A stretch of DNA of 64,000 nucleotides, from the NCBI GenBank assembly GCA_943842625.1, contig CALTCK010000013.1, forward strand, positions 111,949 to 175,948. Direction: 5' to 3'. The notes below the pieces were generated by a model, which was not told the DNA's origin, made no database searches, and saw nothing but the letters and a program-made list of their open reading frames with translations. Shown here one piece after another: positions 9,401 to 17,165 of the stretch. The translations under genes and the position numbers were made by a program. The DNA is from an uncultured Flavobacteriaceae bacterium. GTDB taxonomy: Bacteria > Bacteroidota > Bacteroidia > Flavobacteriales > Flavobacteriaceae. Each line of letters begins with the position of its first letter. Positions within the stretch are counted from its first letter, which is position 1.

Positions 9401-10823
9401 AATAAGTATTGTTTGTGGCTACCAATTTTACTTGATGTTTTTTAGCCATCGGTATTAACACCGAATTTACTCTTTTTTCATCCTCTTGGTGATGTCTTGA
9501 CACCTCTATATAAAAATCTTCTCCAAAAGTTTCTTTCCACCAAATTAAAGAGTCTTCCGCTTGTTTCTCACCAATATTTAAAATCTTACTTGGCACTTCC
9601 CCATAAAGACTTCCAGAGAGAACCATAATATCTTCTTTGTATTTCTCAATAATTTTTTTGTCAATCCTAGGAACATAATAAAAACCATCTGTAAAAGCAA
9701 TAGATGACATTTTTGCTAGATTATGATAGCCCTTTTTATTTTTTGCCAATAAGACAATTTGATAGCCATTATCTTTATGATTTTTATTTAAATGATCTTC
9801 GCAAACAAAAAATTCACAGCCTACAATGGCTTTTATCTTTTTTGATGAATCCTCTTCACTTAGAGTTTTATTGTAATTATTAACTTGCATTACAAAATGA
9901 AAAGCACCCATCATATTTCCGGAATCGGTCAGTGCTACCGCAGGCATGTTGTTATCTGCTGTTGCCTTTATTAAATTTTGAGTACTGGAAGTAGATTGTA
10001 GTATTGAAAACTGAGAATGATTGTGTAAATGAGCAAACGAAACTTTTTCTAATCCCGCAATATTTTTATCTATCGTATCTGAAGACACCTCCTCCTCCTC
10101 ATTTGAAATAGATGCAATTTCTTTTCTTATTCTATCGGAAGCTTTTTTTAAATTAATATGCTTTAAGCCTATTAGCTTAATGGGTTCTGGGTTGAATTTA
10201 TTAAATATTTCAAAATAATCTGGCTCAACTTGCAATTCGTCCGCAGAATAAATTTTTCTTCTAATTAACTCTAAAAAACAACGGGTAGTCGCCTCTACAT
10301 CGGCAGTAGCATTGTGCGCTTCACTAAATGGATGATTAAAAAGAAAGGTATGCAGCTCTGAAAGAGTAGGAAGTTTAAATTTTCCTCCTCTGCCCCCGGG
10401 TAGCTGACATAATTGGGCTGTTATTTCGGTACAAGTGTCTAATACCTGGTAATTAGGTAAAGGATTTTCTATTCCTAGCCGAATAAACTCAGCGCCCATA
10501 ATATTATTATCAAATCCTAAATTCTGCCCAACAATAAATTTAGTTTTTGATAGTGCTTTTTGAAATCTTTCAATTACATCCTTTAGAGGAACACCGTCTT
10601 TTGATGCTAATTCTGTAGATATTCCATGAATTTTCTCAGCATCATAAGGAACATTAAATCCTTCTGGTCGTATTAAGTAATCTTCATGTTCAATTAAAAC
10701 TCCATTATTATCATGCAGCTGCCAAGCTATTTGAATGCATCTAGGCCAATTTTCCGTATCGGATAGTGGAGCATTCCATCGTTTTGGTAGCCCAGTAGTT
10801 TCGGTATCAAATATTAAAAACAT
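6468..10823 (-). CDS. dnaE: DNA polymerase III alpha subunit with fused N-terminal 3'-5' exonuclease
   Basis: The replicative polymerase, 1451 residues. Residues 1 to about 190 form a DnaQ-like DEDD exonuclease (FDTETTGLP at 5-13, then QNLGFDNNI and HNATADVEAT). The PHP domain begins near residue 263 (FAHLHNHSQFS). The C-family polymerase palm follows with GPGRGSAAGS near 637 and the catalytic aspartates in PDIDIDFDDEGR near 679. A C-terminal OB-fold starts near 1283 (GMVGDVQHRETKMGKG). The protein is several hundred residues longer than a proteobacterial DnaE because of the exonuclease, so proofreading is carried in the same chain; this layout is usual in Flavobacteria. It is transcribed alone, with a 99 bp gap before the next minus-strand gene upstream is reached through the DUF6252 gene. 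Confidence 0.97.
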   Translation of the reverse strand: MFLIFDTETTGLPKRWNAPLSDTENWPRCIQIAWQLHDNNGVLIEHEDYLIRPEGFNVPYDAEKIHGISTELASKDGVPLKDVIERFQKALSKTKFIVGQNLGFDNNIMGAEFIRLGIENPLPNYQVLDTCTEITAQLCQLPGGRGGKFKLPTLSELHTFLFNHPFSEAHNATADVEATTRCFLELIRRKIYSADELQVEPDYFEIFNKFNPEPIKLIGLKHINLKKASDRIRKEIASISNEEEEVSSDTIDKNIAGLEKVSFAHLHNHSQFSILQSTSSTQNLIKATADNNMPAVALTDSGNMMGAFHFVMQVNNYNKTLSEEDSSKKIKAIVGCEFFVCEDHLNKNHKDNGYQIVLLAKNKKGYHNLAKMSSIAFTDGFYYVPRIDKKIIEKYKEDIMVLSGSLYGEVPSKILNIGEKQAEDSLIWWKETFGEDFYIEVSRHHQEDEKRVNSVLIPMAKKHQVKLVATNNTYYINKKDANAHDILLCVKDGEKQATPIGRGRGYRYGLPNQEYYFKSQSEMKTLFKDLPQAIKNISEIIEKVTPFSLKRDVLLPKFDIPKEFQNQEDDVDGGKRGENAFLRALTYEGAKKRYSELSDELTERLDFELEVIANTGYPGYFLIVQDFIAEARKMDVSVGPGRGSAAGSVVAYCLWITNIDPIKYNLLFERFLNPERISMPDIDIDFDDEGRGRVLDYVIEKYGTNQVAQIITYGTMAAKSSIRDTARVLDLPLNSADRISKLIPNMTKLKKIFGYTDSEIRNNFRNDEVPKVNELLVLAEGNDLEAQTVNQARILEGSVRNVGTHACGVIITPDDITNFVPVATAKDSDMFVTQFDNSVVESAGLLKMDFLGLKTLTLIKDTVKLVKLKHQVELDPDSFPLDDELTFELFQKGETVGIFQYESAGMQKYLKDLKPTVFDDLIAMNALYRPGPIEYIPSFVNRKNGDENILYDLPAMEEYLKETYGITVYQEQVMLLSQKLANFTKGEADVLRKAMGKKLIAVLDKMKPKFITQAKENGHDEEKLEKIWKDWEAFASYAFNKSHSTCYAWIAYQTAYLKAHYPAEYMAAVLSNNMNDIKQVSFFMEECRRMGLEVLGPDVNESYYKFTVNNQGAIRFGMGAIKGVGGNAVTTIVETRAKGKYKSVFDLAKRIDLRAANKKAFEGLALAGGFDGFDSHRAQYLHPDDKGVLFIEKVLRFAAKFQESKNSDQLDMFGGSSEVQIPEPEVPPCEKWGTLKKLKQEKEVVGIYISGHPLDDFKTEINRFCNCTASDFNYLENFINREMCFGGMVGDVQHRETKMGKGWALFTVEDYKESYEFRIFGEQYLKFRHFLVPNSFIFIRALVREGWVNKETQKKGDPRLQFNSMQMLQEVMDSHAKRLTIQLPIEEVSNDHIINLKQIIKDFKGDKHLELIIYEASEKIKITMRSKKFKIDISNDLLKRLEKEQISYKLN

Positions 10824-10958
10824 AAAAAGTAAGAAGGTTAATTTGTGTTTTACTATCTCAAAAATCTAGAGCCTTAAAAGTATAAAAATCACCTTTTAAA
10901 TAAGTTAAATTTTATTAAGAGTTGTTAACTTTTTGGCAGGAGAGCAATAGACCCAGTA

Positions 10959-11762
10959 TTATTGGTAGCTCACATCAAATTGTCCAGCGTTAACCGTGTT
11001 GGTAGGAGTTTGAAACTGAAAAGTCCCTGTTATTATTTTTGCCGAAGTGTCAAAAGTTAAAATATTGATTTCTCCATTAATGGCATCCTCTGTATCAACT
11101 CCATCCGAAACCCTAGCTGAAAAACCTTCAAGAGGCAACTCATAAACTCCTATTAATGTGTCAATAGGGATTACTAAAATTATTTCATCTAAATTAATAA
11201 CACCTCTAATCACAATATCAGTTCCATTATCAATTGCAAAAGTGTCTAAAGGGACAAATACCCCTCCATTAAGTTCTGCTGAGAAATTTCCTGCATTACT
11301 GCCATTTCCAATTTCATTTTCGTAAACTACCTTATAGAAAACGCCTCTTTTCACCTCTAAAGTATCTTGACTTATGGAAATTGCTTTAAAATTAAATTCG
11401 CCTGTTATGGTTTGATCCTCTAAAGAAACTTCATTGACTTTCATTCTTCCCTCACCTCCGGGTATTGTTGTTGAATAAATTGTTCCATTCGCGTCCTGAT
11501 AGATAGCAAAGTTTTCAGAATCTTCGCCAAAATCAATATTGGAGCCTTCAACCAAATTAGATCCTCTTAAGGTTATGATCTCGTCACTACTTTTTCCTTG
11601 AAGAACAAAAAAATCCTCATTTTCAAAATAGTTTGCCTCCGCTAAATCAGCTTTAAAAAAAACATCTTCAACACTGGCTTGAAAAGCAGGAGAATTTGTC
11701 TCTAATTTTTGACAACTACTAATAATCAAGAATACAAAAAAAAGAGTGATGAGGTTTTTCAT
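10959..11762 (-). CDS. DUF6252-type lipoprotein
   Basis: A 267-residue lipoprotein: signal peptide MKNLITLFFVFLIISSC with lipobox ISSC and the modified cysteine at residue 17. The rest is beta-rich and resembles DUF6252 lipoproteins of Bacteroidota, with the repeated pattern EVSLEDQTITGEFNF and, near the end, FDTSAKIITGTFQF, suggesting two related halves. Located in the outer or inner membrane facing the periplasm or surface; function unknown. A TACATTTG box precedes the start by 28 bp. Confidence 0.7.
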   Translation of the reverse strand: MKNLITLFFVFLIISSCQKLETNSPAFQASVEDVFFKADLAEANYFENEDFFVLQGKSSDEIITLRGSNLVEGSNIDFGEDSENFAIYQDANGTIYSTTIPGGEGRMKVNEVSLEDQTITGEFNFKAISISQDTLEVKRGVFYKVVYENEIGNGSNAGNFSAELNGGVFVPLDTFAIDNGTDIVIRGVINLDEIILVIPIDTLIGVYELPLEGFSARVSDGVDTEDAINGEINILTFDTSAKIITGTFQFQTPTNTVNAGQFDVSYQ

Positions 11763-11789
11763 AGCGAAATCAGGTACTTTGGGTTTTCA

Positions 11790-11797
11790 CAAATGTA
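11790..11797 (-). promoter_or_regulatory. -7 promoter box of the DUF6252 lipoprotein gene
   Basis: TACATTTG on the minus strand, 28 bp upstream of the start codon. It lies back to back with the rpsP promoter box 43 bp away on the + strand. Confidence 0.5.
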
Positions 11798-11839
11798 AAG
11801 AAAAAGTTCAAACTATCTAATTTCATTATAAAAAAAGAT

Positions 11840-11847
11840 TATCTTTG
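11840..11847 (+). promoter_or_regulatory. -7 promoter box of rpsP operon
   Basis: TATCTTTG, a full match to TAnnTTTG, 49 bp upstream of the rpsP ATG at 11896. It lies upstream of an alternative in-frame ATG at 11860, which would leave almost no leader and is therefore disfavoured. Confidence 0.6.
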
Positions 11848-11895
11848 CAAACTTAAATTATGAACCGAGGTCGAGAACCTCAAAAATTAATAAAT

Positions 11896-12471
11896 ATGCC
11901 CGTAAAGATTAGATTACAAAGACACGGAAAAAAAGGAAAACCTTTTTATTGGATTGTAGCTGCTGATAGCCGCTCAAAGAGAGATGGAAAATACTTAGAA
12001 AAACTAGGAACCTATAATCCAAATGTTAACCCTGCAGAAATCATTTTAGATATTGATGGTGCTGTTCAATGGTTAGATAATGGAGCACAACCAACTGATA
12101 CAGCAAGAGCTATTTTATCATACAAAGGTGTGATGTTAAAAAAACATCTTGCCGGAGGTGTTAAAAAAGGAGCTTTCACTGCTGAACAAGCTGAAGAAAA
12201 ATTTAATGCTTGGTTAGAAGGAAAAAATAAAGAAGTTGAAGCTAAGCGCTCAAAATTAAATGATGCGGAAGCAAAAGTAAAGGCAGATGCCTTAGCTGCA
12301 GAGAAAGCAGTCAACGAGCAACGTATTGCTGATGCTACTCCTGTTGAGGAAGCAGAAGAAGAAGAAGTAGAAGCGTCATCAACTGATCAAGCAGATGAAA
12401 CAACTGAAGAGGTAGTTGAGGCTTCAGCGACTGAAGAAACGGTAGAAGAAACCGCAAAAGAAGAAGAATAA
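11896..12471 (+). CDS. rpsP: 30S ribosomal protein S16 with long acidic C-terminal tail
   Basis: S16 is a 30S assembly and structural protein. The start at 11896 gives the canonical MPVKIRLQRHGKKGKPFYWIV. The S16 fold fills about the first 80-90 residues; the other 100 form a charged extension, first a helical Lys/Ala/Glu stretch and then an acidic tail rich in Glu, Ala, Thr (EAEEEEVEASS, EETAKEEE). Extended S16 proteins are usual in Flavobacteria. It heads an operon with rimM 10 bp downstream; RimM is the maturation factor of the same 30S head region. Confidence 0.96.
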   Translation: MPVKIRLQRHGKKGKPFYWIVAADSRSKRDGKYLEKLGTYNPNVNPAEIILDIDGAVQWLDNGAQPTDTARAILSYKGVMLKKHLAGGVKKGAFTAEQAEEKFNAWLEGKNKEVEAKRSKLNDAEAKVKADALAAEKAVNEQRIADATPVEEAEEEEVEASSTDQADETTEEVVEASATEETVEETAKEEE

Positions 12472-12481
12472 TTTTTTATCA

Positions 12482-13006
12482 ATGCAAAAGGAGGACTGTT
12501 TCTACTTAGGCAAAATTGTTAAAAAATATAGTTTTAAAGGGGAGTTACTAGTAAAACTAGACACAGACAACCCTAGTATTTACACCAAAATGGAATCAGT
12601 TTTTATTGATAAAAATAAAAGCTTGATTCCATTTTTTATTGAACGCTCCTCATTACATAAATCAACACTTTTACGAGTAAAATTTGAAGATATCGATAGC
12701 GAAGAAGACGCTGACAAATTATTAAAAAGTGAACTTTATTTACCCCTTGAATTTTTACCTCAACTAACAGGTAATAAATTTTATTACCACGAGATATTTG
12801 GTTTCGAGGCTGAAGATTTATCTTTCGGACTTGTTGGAATTGTTAAAGGAGTTAATGACACCACTAATCAGGCTATACTTGAAATTGACAGAAACGGTTC
12901 AGAAATCTTAATTCCATTAATCGACGATTTTATAAAAAGTGTAGACCGAGAGCAAAAAAAAATAATTCTTAAGGTGCCAGAGGGATTAATTGATATTTAC
13001 CTCTAA
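12482..13006 (+). CDS. rimM: Ribosome maturation factor RimM
   Basis: A 174-residue protein with the RimM N-terminal beta-barrel (FYLGKIVKKYSFKGELLVKLDTDNP at the start, read in two pieces) and the C-terminal PRC-barrel (FYYHEIFGFEAED, then DREQKKIILKVPEGLIDIYL at the end). RimM binds S19 and helps 16S rRNA processing. Its place directly after rpsP is the classic gene order. The next gene starts 19 bp after its stop. Confidence 0.95.
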   Translation: MQKEDCFYLGKIVKKYSFKGELLVKLDTDNPSIYTKMESVFIDKNKSLIPFFIERSSLHKSTLLRVKFEDIDSEEDADKLLKSELYLPLEFLPQLTGNKFYYHEIFGFEAEDLSFGLVGIVKGVNDTTNQAILEIDRNGSEILIPLIDDFIKSVDREQKKIILKVPEGLIDIYL

Positions 13007-13025
13007 TATTTTATTTTTCTTTAAA

Positions 13026-13733
13026 ATGAAATTTACATTTAAACAATTTACAGTAAAACAAGAGCGCTCTGCTATGAAAGTTGGTACCGACGGCGTGCTT
13101 TTAGGAGCTTGGACTTCCTTAGACAACCAACCACTGTCTATTTTAGATATTGGTGCAGGAACTGGAATTATATCTTTACTATTAGCACAGCGTAGTTTGT
13201 CAGAAACTATCGATGCTGTCGAATTAGAAGAAAATGCCTACGAAGAATGTGTAGATAATTTTGAAGCTTCTAATTGGGGAGATCGATTGTTTTGTTATCA
13301 CACGTCCGCACAACAATATGCAGTAGAGATAGATGACAAGTATGATTTAATTGTTTCTAATCCTCCTTTTTATACTGACCATTTTAAATCTAAAAATAAA
13401 GCAAGAAATAAAGCTCGATTTACAGATAGTCTGTCTTTTAAAGATCTAACTAAAGCTGTTTCTAAATTACTTTCTTCCCATGGAATTTTTACATTAATCA
13501 TTCCTTTTAAAGAAGAAACTAATTTCATATCAATCGCATCAGAGCATCATCTGTTCCCAAATAAAATCTGCCGAGTAAAAGGAAATATTAATTCAGAAAT
13601 TAAAAGAAGTTTAATTGAATTTTCATTAATCAATTCTAAAGTAAGTGTCGAAGAATTAATCATTGAAAATTCCAGACATCATTATACAGAGAAGTATAAA
13701 AATTTAGTAAAAGATTTTTACTTGAAATTATAA
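13026..13733 (+). CDS. trmN6: tRNA1(Val) (adenine(37)-N6)-methyltransferase
   Basis: A SAM-dependent methyltransferase of the TrmN6/YfiC type, 235 residues. Motif I is LDIGAGTGIISLLLAQR, the acidic strand end is DAVELEENA, and the catalytic N-methyltransferase motif is NPPF. The N terminus FKQFTVKQERSAMKVGTDGVLLGAW is the conserved substrate-side signature of this family. I start at the ATG at 13026; an upstream in-frame start at 12990 would overlap rimM and adds a phenylalanine-rich leader. It converges on the amidinotransferase-fold gene, with a 6 bp overlap of the two stop regions. Confidence 0.9.
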   Translation: MKFTFKQFTVKQERSAMKVGTDGVLLGAWTSLDNQPLSILDIGAGTGIISLLLAQRSLSETIDAVELEENAYEECVDNFEASNWGDRLFCYHTSAQQYAVEIDDKYDLIVSNPPFYTDHFKSKNKARNKARFTDSLSFKDLTKAVSKLLSSHGIFTLIIPFKEETNFISIASEHHLFPNKICRVKGNINSEIKRSLIEFSLINSKVSVEELIIENSRHHYTEKYKNLVKDFYLKL

Positions 13734-14606
13734 TTCTCTGAGCATTGGTCTTGTTAAGCAAGTGGGGCCTCCTCCTCCAAAAACACTAATATTTTCTCCT
13801 TTATAAATACTTACTTTACAGCCTGCTTTGATTAAGGCTTTTTGAGTCTTGGGGTTCCCATCTACCATCAAACATTCCTTAGGGGCAATTGCCAAAACAT
13901 TGCACCCCATTGATTCAAACTCTTCGCCAGGTACTTCGATTAATTGAATCTTTCTTTTTATGAGTTCATTCCTAAATTTTATGGGCATTAATGGTGAATA
14001 TACCACTGCCAAGTTTCTAGCTACTGGACTTAAAATTGACATTAAATGGAACACATCTGAAATTCCTTTATAATGAGGCAAATTAGCTACAAGAACTTCA
14101 ATCCCTTTCGGTTCTAGTAAATTTTTTAATTGTTTAATTCCATGTTCATTAGTGCGATACGTGTGTCCAACAGCTAATGTCTTCTCATCTAACCAGGCAA
14201 CATCACCTCCTTCTAAAGTTCCTGGCGATTCAATGATTCCTAAAATAGGAATGGCATTGTTTTTAAATATCTCTAACTGAGCTGCGGGTTCGTTTATGCG
14301 AGTCTCTTTACCCATATTGCATATAATCATTCCAAAATCGGTTGCAATAGAAGCATCTCGGCAATAAATAGAGTCAATGGAGACATTTTCATTAAAGGGG
14401 AAATCATAAAGAGTAGCTCCATTTTTTTGGAGTGCTTTTCTAAAAAAATCATACTCTACTAGTGTTTTTTTATAATCTGGCTGATCTAAAAAACCATGAG
14501 TTCTCCATTGTTCTTTAAGAATATGTTCAGAGACAAATGCATTGTTTGCAGGTTTAATAAAAACAGTGTTTAATTTTAAATATTCTGAATGATAAGTGGT
14601 TTTCAT
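13728..14606 (-). CDS. Amidinotransferase-fold hydrolase (DDAH/arginine deiminase-like)
   Basis: A 292-residue enzyme of the guanidino-group-modifying superfamily. The catalytic cysteine is Cys283 in GPTCLTRP, the catalytic histidine is His187 in DVFHLMS, and the substrate-side motifs YCRDAS and LEGGDVAW are present. The family splits or transfers the guanidino carbon of arginine derivatives; length and motifs fit the dimethylarginine dimethylaminohydrolase group best, giving citrulline plus a methylamine from methylated arginine. The exact substrate cannot be fixed from sequence. It overlaps the upstream APC permease gene by 4 bp (ATGA), so the two are translated together, implying that the permease brings in its substrate or exports its product. 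Confidence 0.85.
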   Translation of the reverse strand: MKTTYHSEYLKLNTVFIKPANNAFVSEHILKEQWRTHGFLDQPDYKKTLVEYDFFRKALQKNGATLYDFPFNENVSIDSIYCRDASIATDFGMIICNMGKETRINEPAAQLEIFKNNAIPILGIIESPGTLEGGDVAWLDEKTLAVGHTYRTNEHGIKQLKNLLEPKGIEVLVANLPHYKGISDVFHLMSILSPVARNLAVVYSPLMPIKFRNELIKRKIQLIEVPGEEFESMGCNVLAIAPKECLMVDGNPKTQKALIKAGCKVSIYKGENISVFGGGGPTCLTRPMLREL

Positions 14607-15916
14607 TTATTTTTCTTTGTAGTTATCCATTTCATATAAACATACACGGGTATACCCATCAATAATAATAAAAATCCGTAATATACCGTCTCGGGTCCAG
14701 AACCATATATAGCCCAAAATGAATACAAAAACCCCAATGTTGCTAACACCAAAGATTTAAACCAACTTTTTGTTTCAAACTTTTTTTCAATTATAATAAG
14801 TAAATAAGACGCCGCAGTAAATAAATAAGGTAGTAACGTAGCTATTACGGTCAGCTGTACAATAAATTGAAACTGCTCGACCAATCCTTCTGTATAATTT
14901 AAGGACATTACAACAGATGATAATATACCTCCGATCACAAATCCGTTTACTGGAGCTCCTTTTTTATTTTTTTTCTTAAAAAAATCTGGGAACAATTCGT
15001 CTTTTGCAGTAGCCATTGATATTTGTCCTGTAATTAATATCCAGCCATTTAAAACGCCTATTCCCGAAACAATGACGCCTACAGCTACAAAATAGCCTCC
15101 AAGATTTCCCCCCATTATTTTCGCTGCCTCCGCAAAAGGCGCAGGAGATTCTTGAAGAATTTCTAAGGGTAACATCCCAAATAAAATAATCGTTGCCAAA
15201 ATATATAATATGGTAGTTATTACAGTTCCTAACATAGTTGCTCTAGGTACTGTTTTTTCAGGATTATGAATATCTGCAGCTGGGATTGTAGCACATTCTA
15301 TACCCAAAAAAGCATAAAGTGTTAGAGAGGCAACTGTTGATAGGGACGAAAAATTACTTTCTCCAGTTAGATTAAAAGAAGGAAAGTTTTCAATTTTAAA
15401 AAAAAATAATCCAAATAATATAATGAATAATAAAGGCACTATTTTTATGATAGTCGTGAATAATTGAACCTTTCCTGATTCTTTTATACCTCTTGAATTA
15501 ATCCACGTAAAAAACCAAATCAAACCCAAACCCAACGATACCGACCAAGTAGCGTTGGTGGCTAATTCAGGTATAAAAAAACTGGCAGCTCCTATGATTG
15601 CTATTGCTATTGCTCCATTACTCACCCAACAAGCAATCCAATAGCCCCAAGCAACTAAAAATCCTAAAAAATCTCCAAATCCTGCTTTGGAATAAACGTA
15701 TGGACCACCACTTTTACTAACGATTATCTTACTAAAATTACTAAATATTTTTGCTAAAATTAAAGCTCCCGTAGCAGTAAATAACCAACCTAATAAACTT
15801 ACTGATCCGTAATTTGATAAAACGGCAGGTAATACAAAAATACCAACTCCAATCATATTACCCACTACGAGAGAAGTAGCAGTTAATAGACCTATTTTCT
15901 GAGTTTTAGATTTCAT
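14603..15916 (-). CDS. APC-family amino acid permease
   Basis: A 437-residue transporter with about twelve hydrophobic helices. Helix 1 carries the unwound substrate-binding motif VVGNMIGVGIFVLP, as in APC antiporters of the AdiC/PotE type; helix 6 has TLYAFLGIECATIPA. AdiC-like members exchange arginine or other cationic amino acids across the inner membrane. It is the first gene of a two-gene unit with the amidinotransferase-fold hydrolase (4 bp overlap). I infer a guanidino compound or its product as substrate, without proof. Confidence 0.88.
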   Translation of the reverse strand: MKSKTQKIGLLTATSLVVGNMIGVGIFVLPAVLSNYGSVSLLGWLFTATGALILAKIFSNFSKIIVSKSGGPYVYSKAGFGDFLGFLVAWGYWIACWVSNGAIAIAIIGAASFFIPELATNATWSVSLGLGLIWFFTWINSRGIKESGKVQLFTTIIKIVPLLFIILFGLFFFKIENFPSFNLTGESNFSSLSTVASLTLYAFLGIECATIPAADIHNPEKTVPRATMLGTVITTILYILATIILFGMLPLEILQESPAPFAEAAKIMGGNLGGYFVAVGVIVSGIGVLNGWILITGQISMATAKDELFPDFFKKKNKKGAPVNGFVIGGILSSVVMSLNYTEGLVEQFQFIVQLTVIATLLPYLFTAASYLLIIIEKKFETKSWFKSLVLATLGFLYSFWAIYGSGPETVYYGFLLLLMGIPVYVYMKWITTKKNK

Positions 15917-15991
15917 ATACTTTTAATAGATTATAAAATAATTGTTTACATTTAGTGTCAATTCGTGAATATACAATAATCCAAATAAGCA

Positions 15992-17080
15992 ATGGGCAAT
16001 AAATTCTATATCGATTCTGATATTAAAAAAGCAGAAACACTTCCCGCTTCTTTTTATAAAGATGAGCAGGTTTTTAAGGAGTTGAAAGAAAAAATATTTT
16101 TAAAATCATGGCACTATATTGGAGATGAAAAATTAGTTGCATTACCTCAATCTGTATACCCATTAGTTCTTTTAGACAATTATTTAACCGAGCCTCTTCT
16201 GATAGTAAGAAATGAAGATGATAAAATTAATTGCTTCACTAATGTTTGTACTCATCGCGGAAATTTAGTTGTATTACAACCTGGAAAAGTAAAAAAACTA
16301 AGCTGTATGTATCATGGGAGGAGATTTAGTTTAAACGGAAAATTTGAATACATGCCAGAATTTGAAGAAGCAGAAAATTTTCCTAGGGCCTGTGATCACC
16401 TGCATCAATTTCCTCTTGAAAAATGGGGACCCCTTTTATTTGCTGGATTAAATCCAGAGTTTCAATTCTCGAAAGTAATTAATAAAATGAAAGAACGGAT
16501 TGGATTTTTACCTTTTGAGGAATTTTATTTGGACTCTTCTAGTAGTAAAGATTTTTTAGTTCATGCGCATTGGGCTTTGTATTGCGATAATTATTTAGAG
16601 GGATTCCATGTTCCTTTTGTTCACGAAGGACTAAATAAGGTTCTTGATTATGGCAGTTATAAAACCGAAACCTATGAGCATTGCAATCTTCAAATTGGTT
16701 ATACAGACGATGCAACCGAAGTTTTTGATTTTCCCGAAAGTCATCCAGATTACGGAAAAAATGTAGCGGCCTATTATTATTGGGTATTCCCAAATATGAT
16801 GTTTAATTTTTATCCTTGGGGACTCTCTTTAAATATTGTAAAGCCTCTAGATATTAACCGAACTAAAGTTTCTTTTATATCTTATGTGTGGGATCCAAAA
16901 AAAATGAATAAAGGCGCTGGGAATGATCTAGAAAAAGTAGAACGAGAAGATGAATTTATAGTTGAAAACGTTCAAAAGGGAGTGAATTCCTCATTTTATA
17001 AGGCGGGAAGATTTTCCCCTAAAAGAGAAAAAGGTGTTCATCATTTTCATCGTTTAATCGCCAGCTATTTAAATAATTAA
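15992..17080 (+). CDS. Rieske-type ring-hydroxylating/demethylating oxygenase, alpha subunit
   Basis: A 362-residue terminal oxygenase. The Rieske [2Fe-2S] ligands are Cys86/His88 (CTHRG) and Cys105/His108 (CMYHGR). The mononuclear iron centre is in CDNYLEGFHVPFVH, supplying the two histidines. Members use O2 and electrons from a separate reductase to hydroxylate aromatics or N-demethylate quaternary amines; no reductase gene is adjacent and the substrate cannot be assigned. It is divergent from the permease-hydrolase pair with a 75 bp gap. A role in N-demethylation of a compound handled by that pair is possible but only inferred from position. Confidence 0.85.
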   Translation: MGNKFYIDSDIKKAETLPASFYKDEQVFKELKEKIFLKSWHYIGDEKLVALPQSVYPLVLLDNYLTEPLLIVRNEDDKINCFTNVCTHRGNLVVLQPGKVKKLSCMYHGRRFSLNGKFEYMPEFEEAENFPRACDHLHQFPLEKWGPLLFAGLNPEFQFSKVINKMKERIGFLPFEEFYLDSSSSKDFLVHAHWALYCDNYLEGFHVPFVHEGLNKVLDYGSYKTETYEHCNLQIGYTDDATEVFDFPESHPDYGKNVAAYYYWVFPNMMFNFYPWGLSLNIVKPLDINRTKVSFISYVWDPKKMNKGAGNDLEKVEREDEFIVENVQKGVNSSFYKAGRFSPKREKGVHHFHRLIASYLNN

Positions 17081-17137
17081 TTCTTAAATATTATATAATT
17101 TTTCTCTATAATAAGTGTAAAATTGAGGAGCATTAAT

Positions 17138-17145
17138 TACTTTTG
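17138..17145 (+). promoter_or_regulatory. -7 promoter box of glutaryl-CoA dehydrogenase gene
   Basis: TACTTTTG, a match to TAnnTTTG, 20 bp upstream of the start codon. Confidence 0.5.
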
Positions 17146-17165
17146 AAAGATTAAATAAAAAGACT

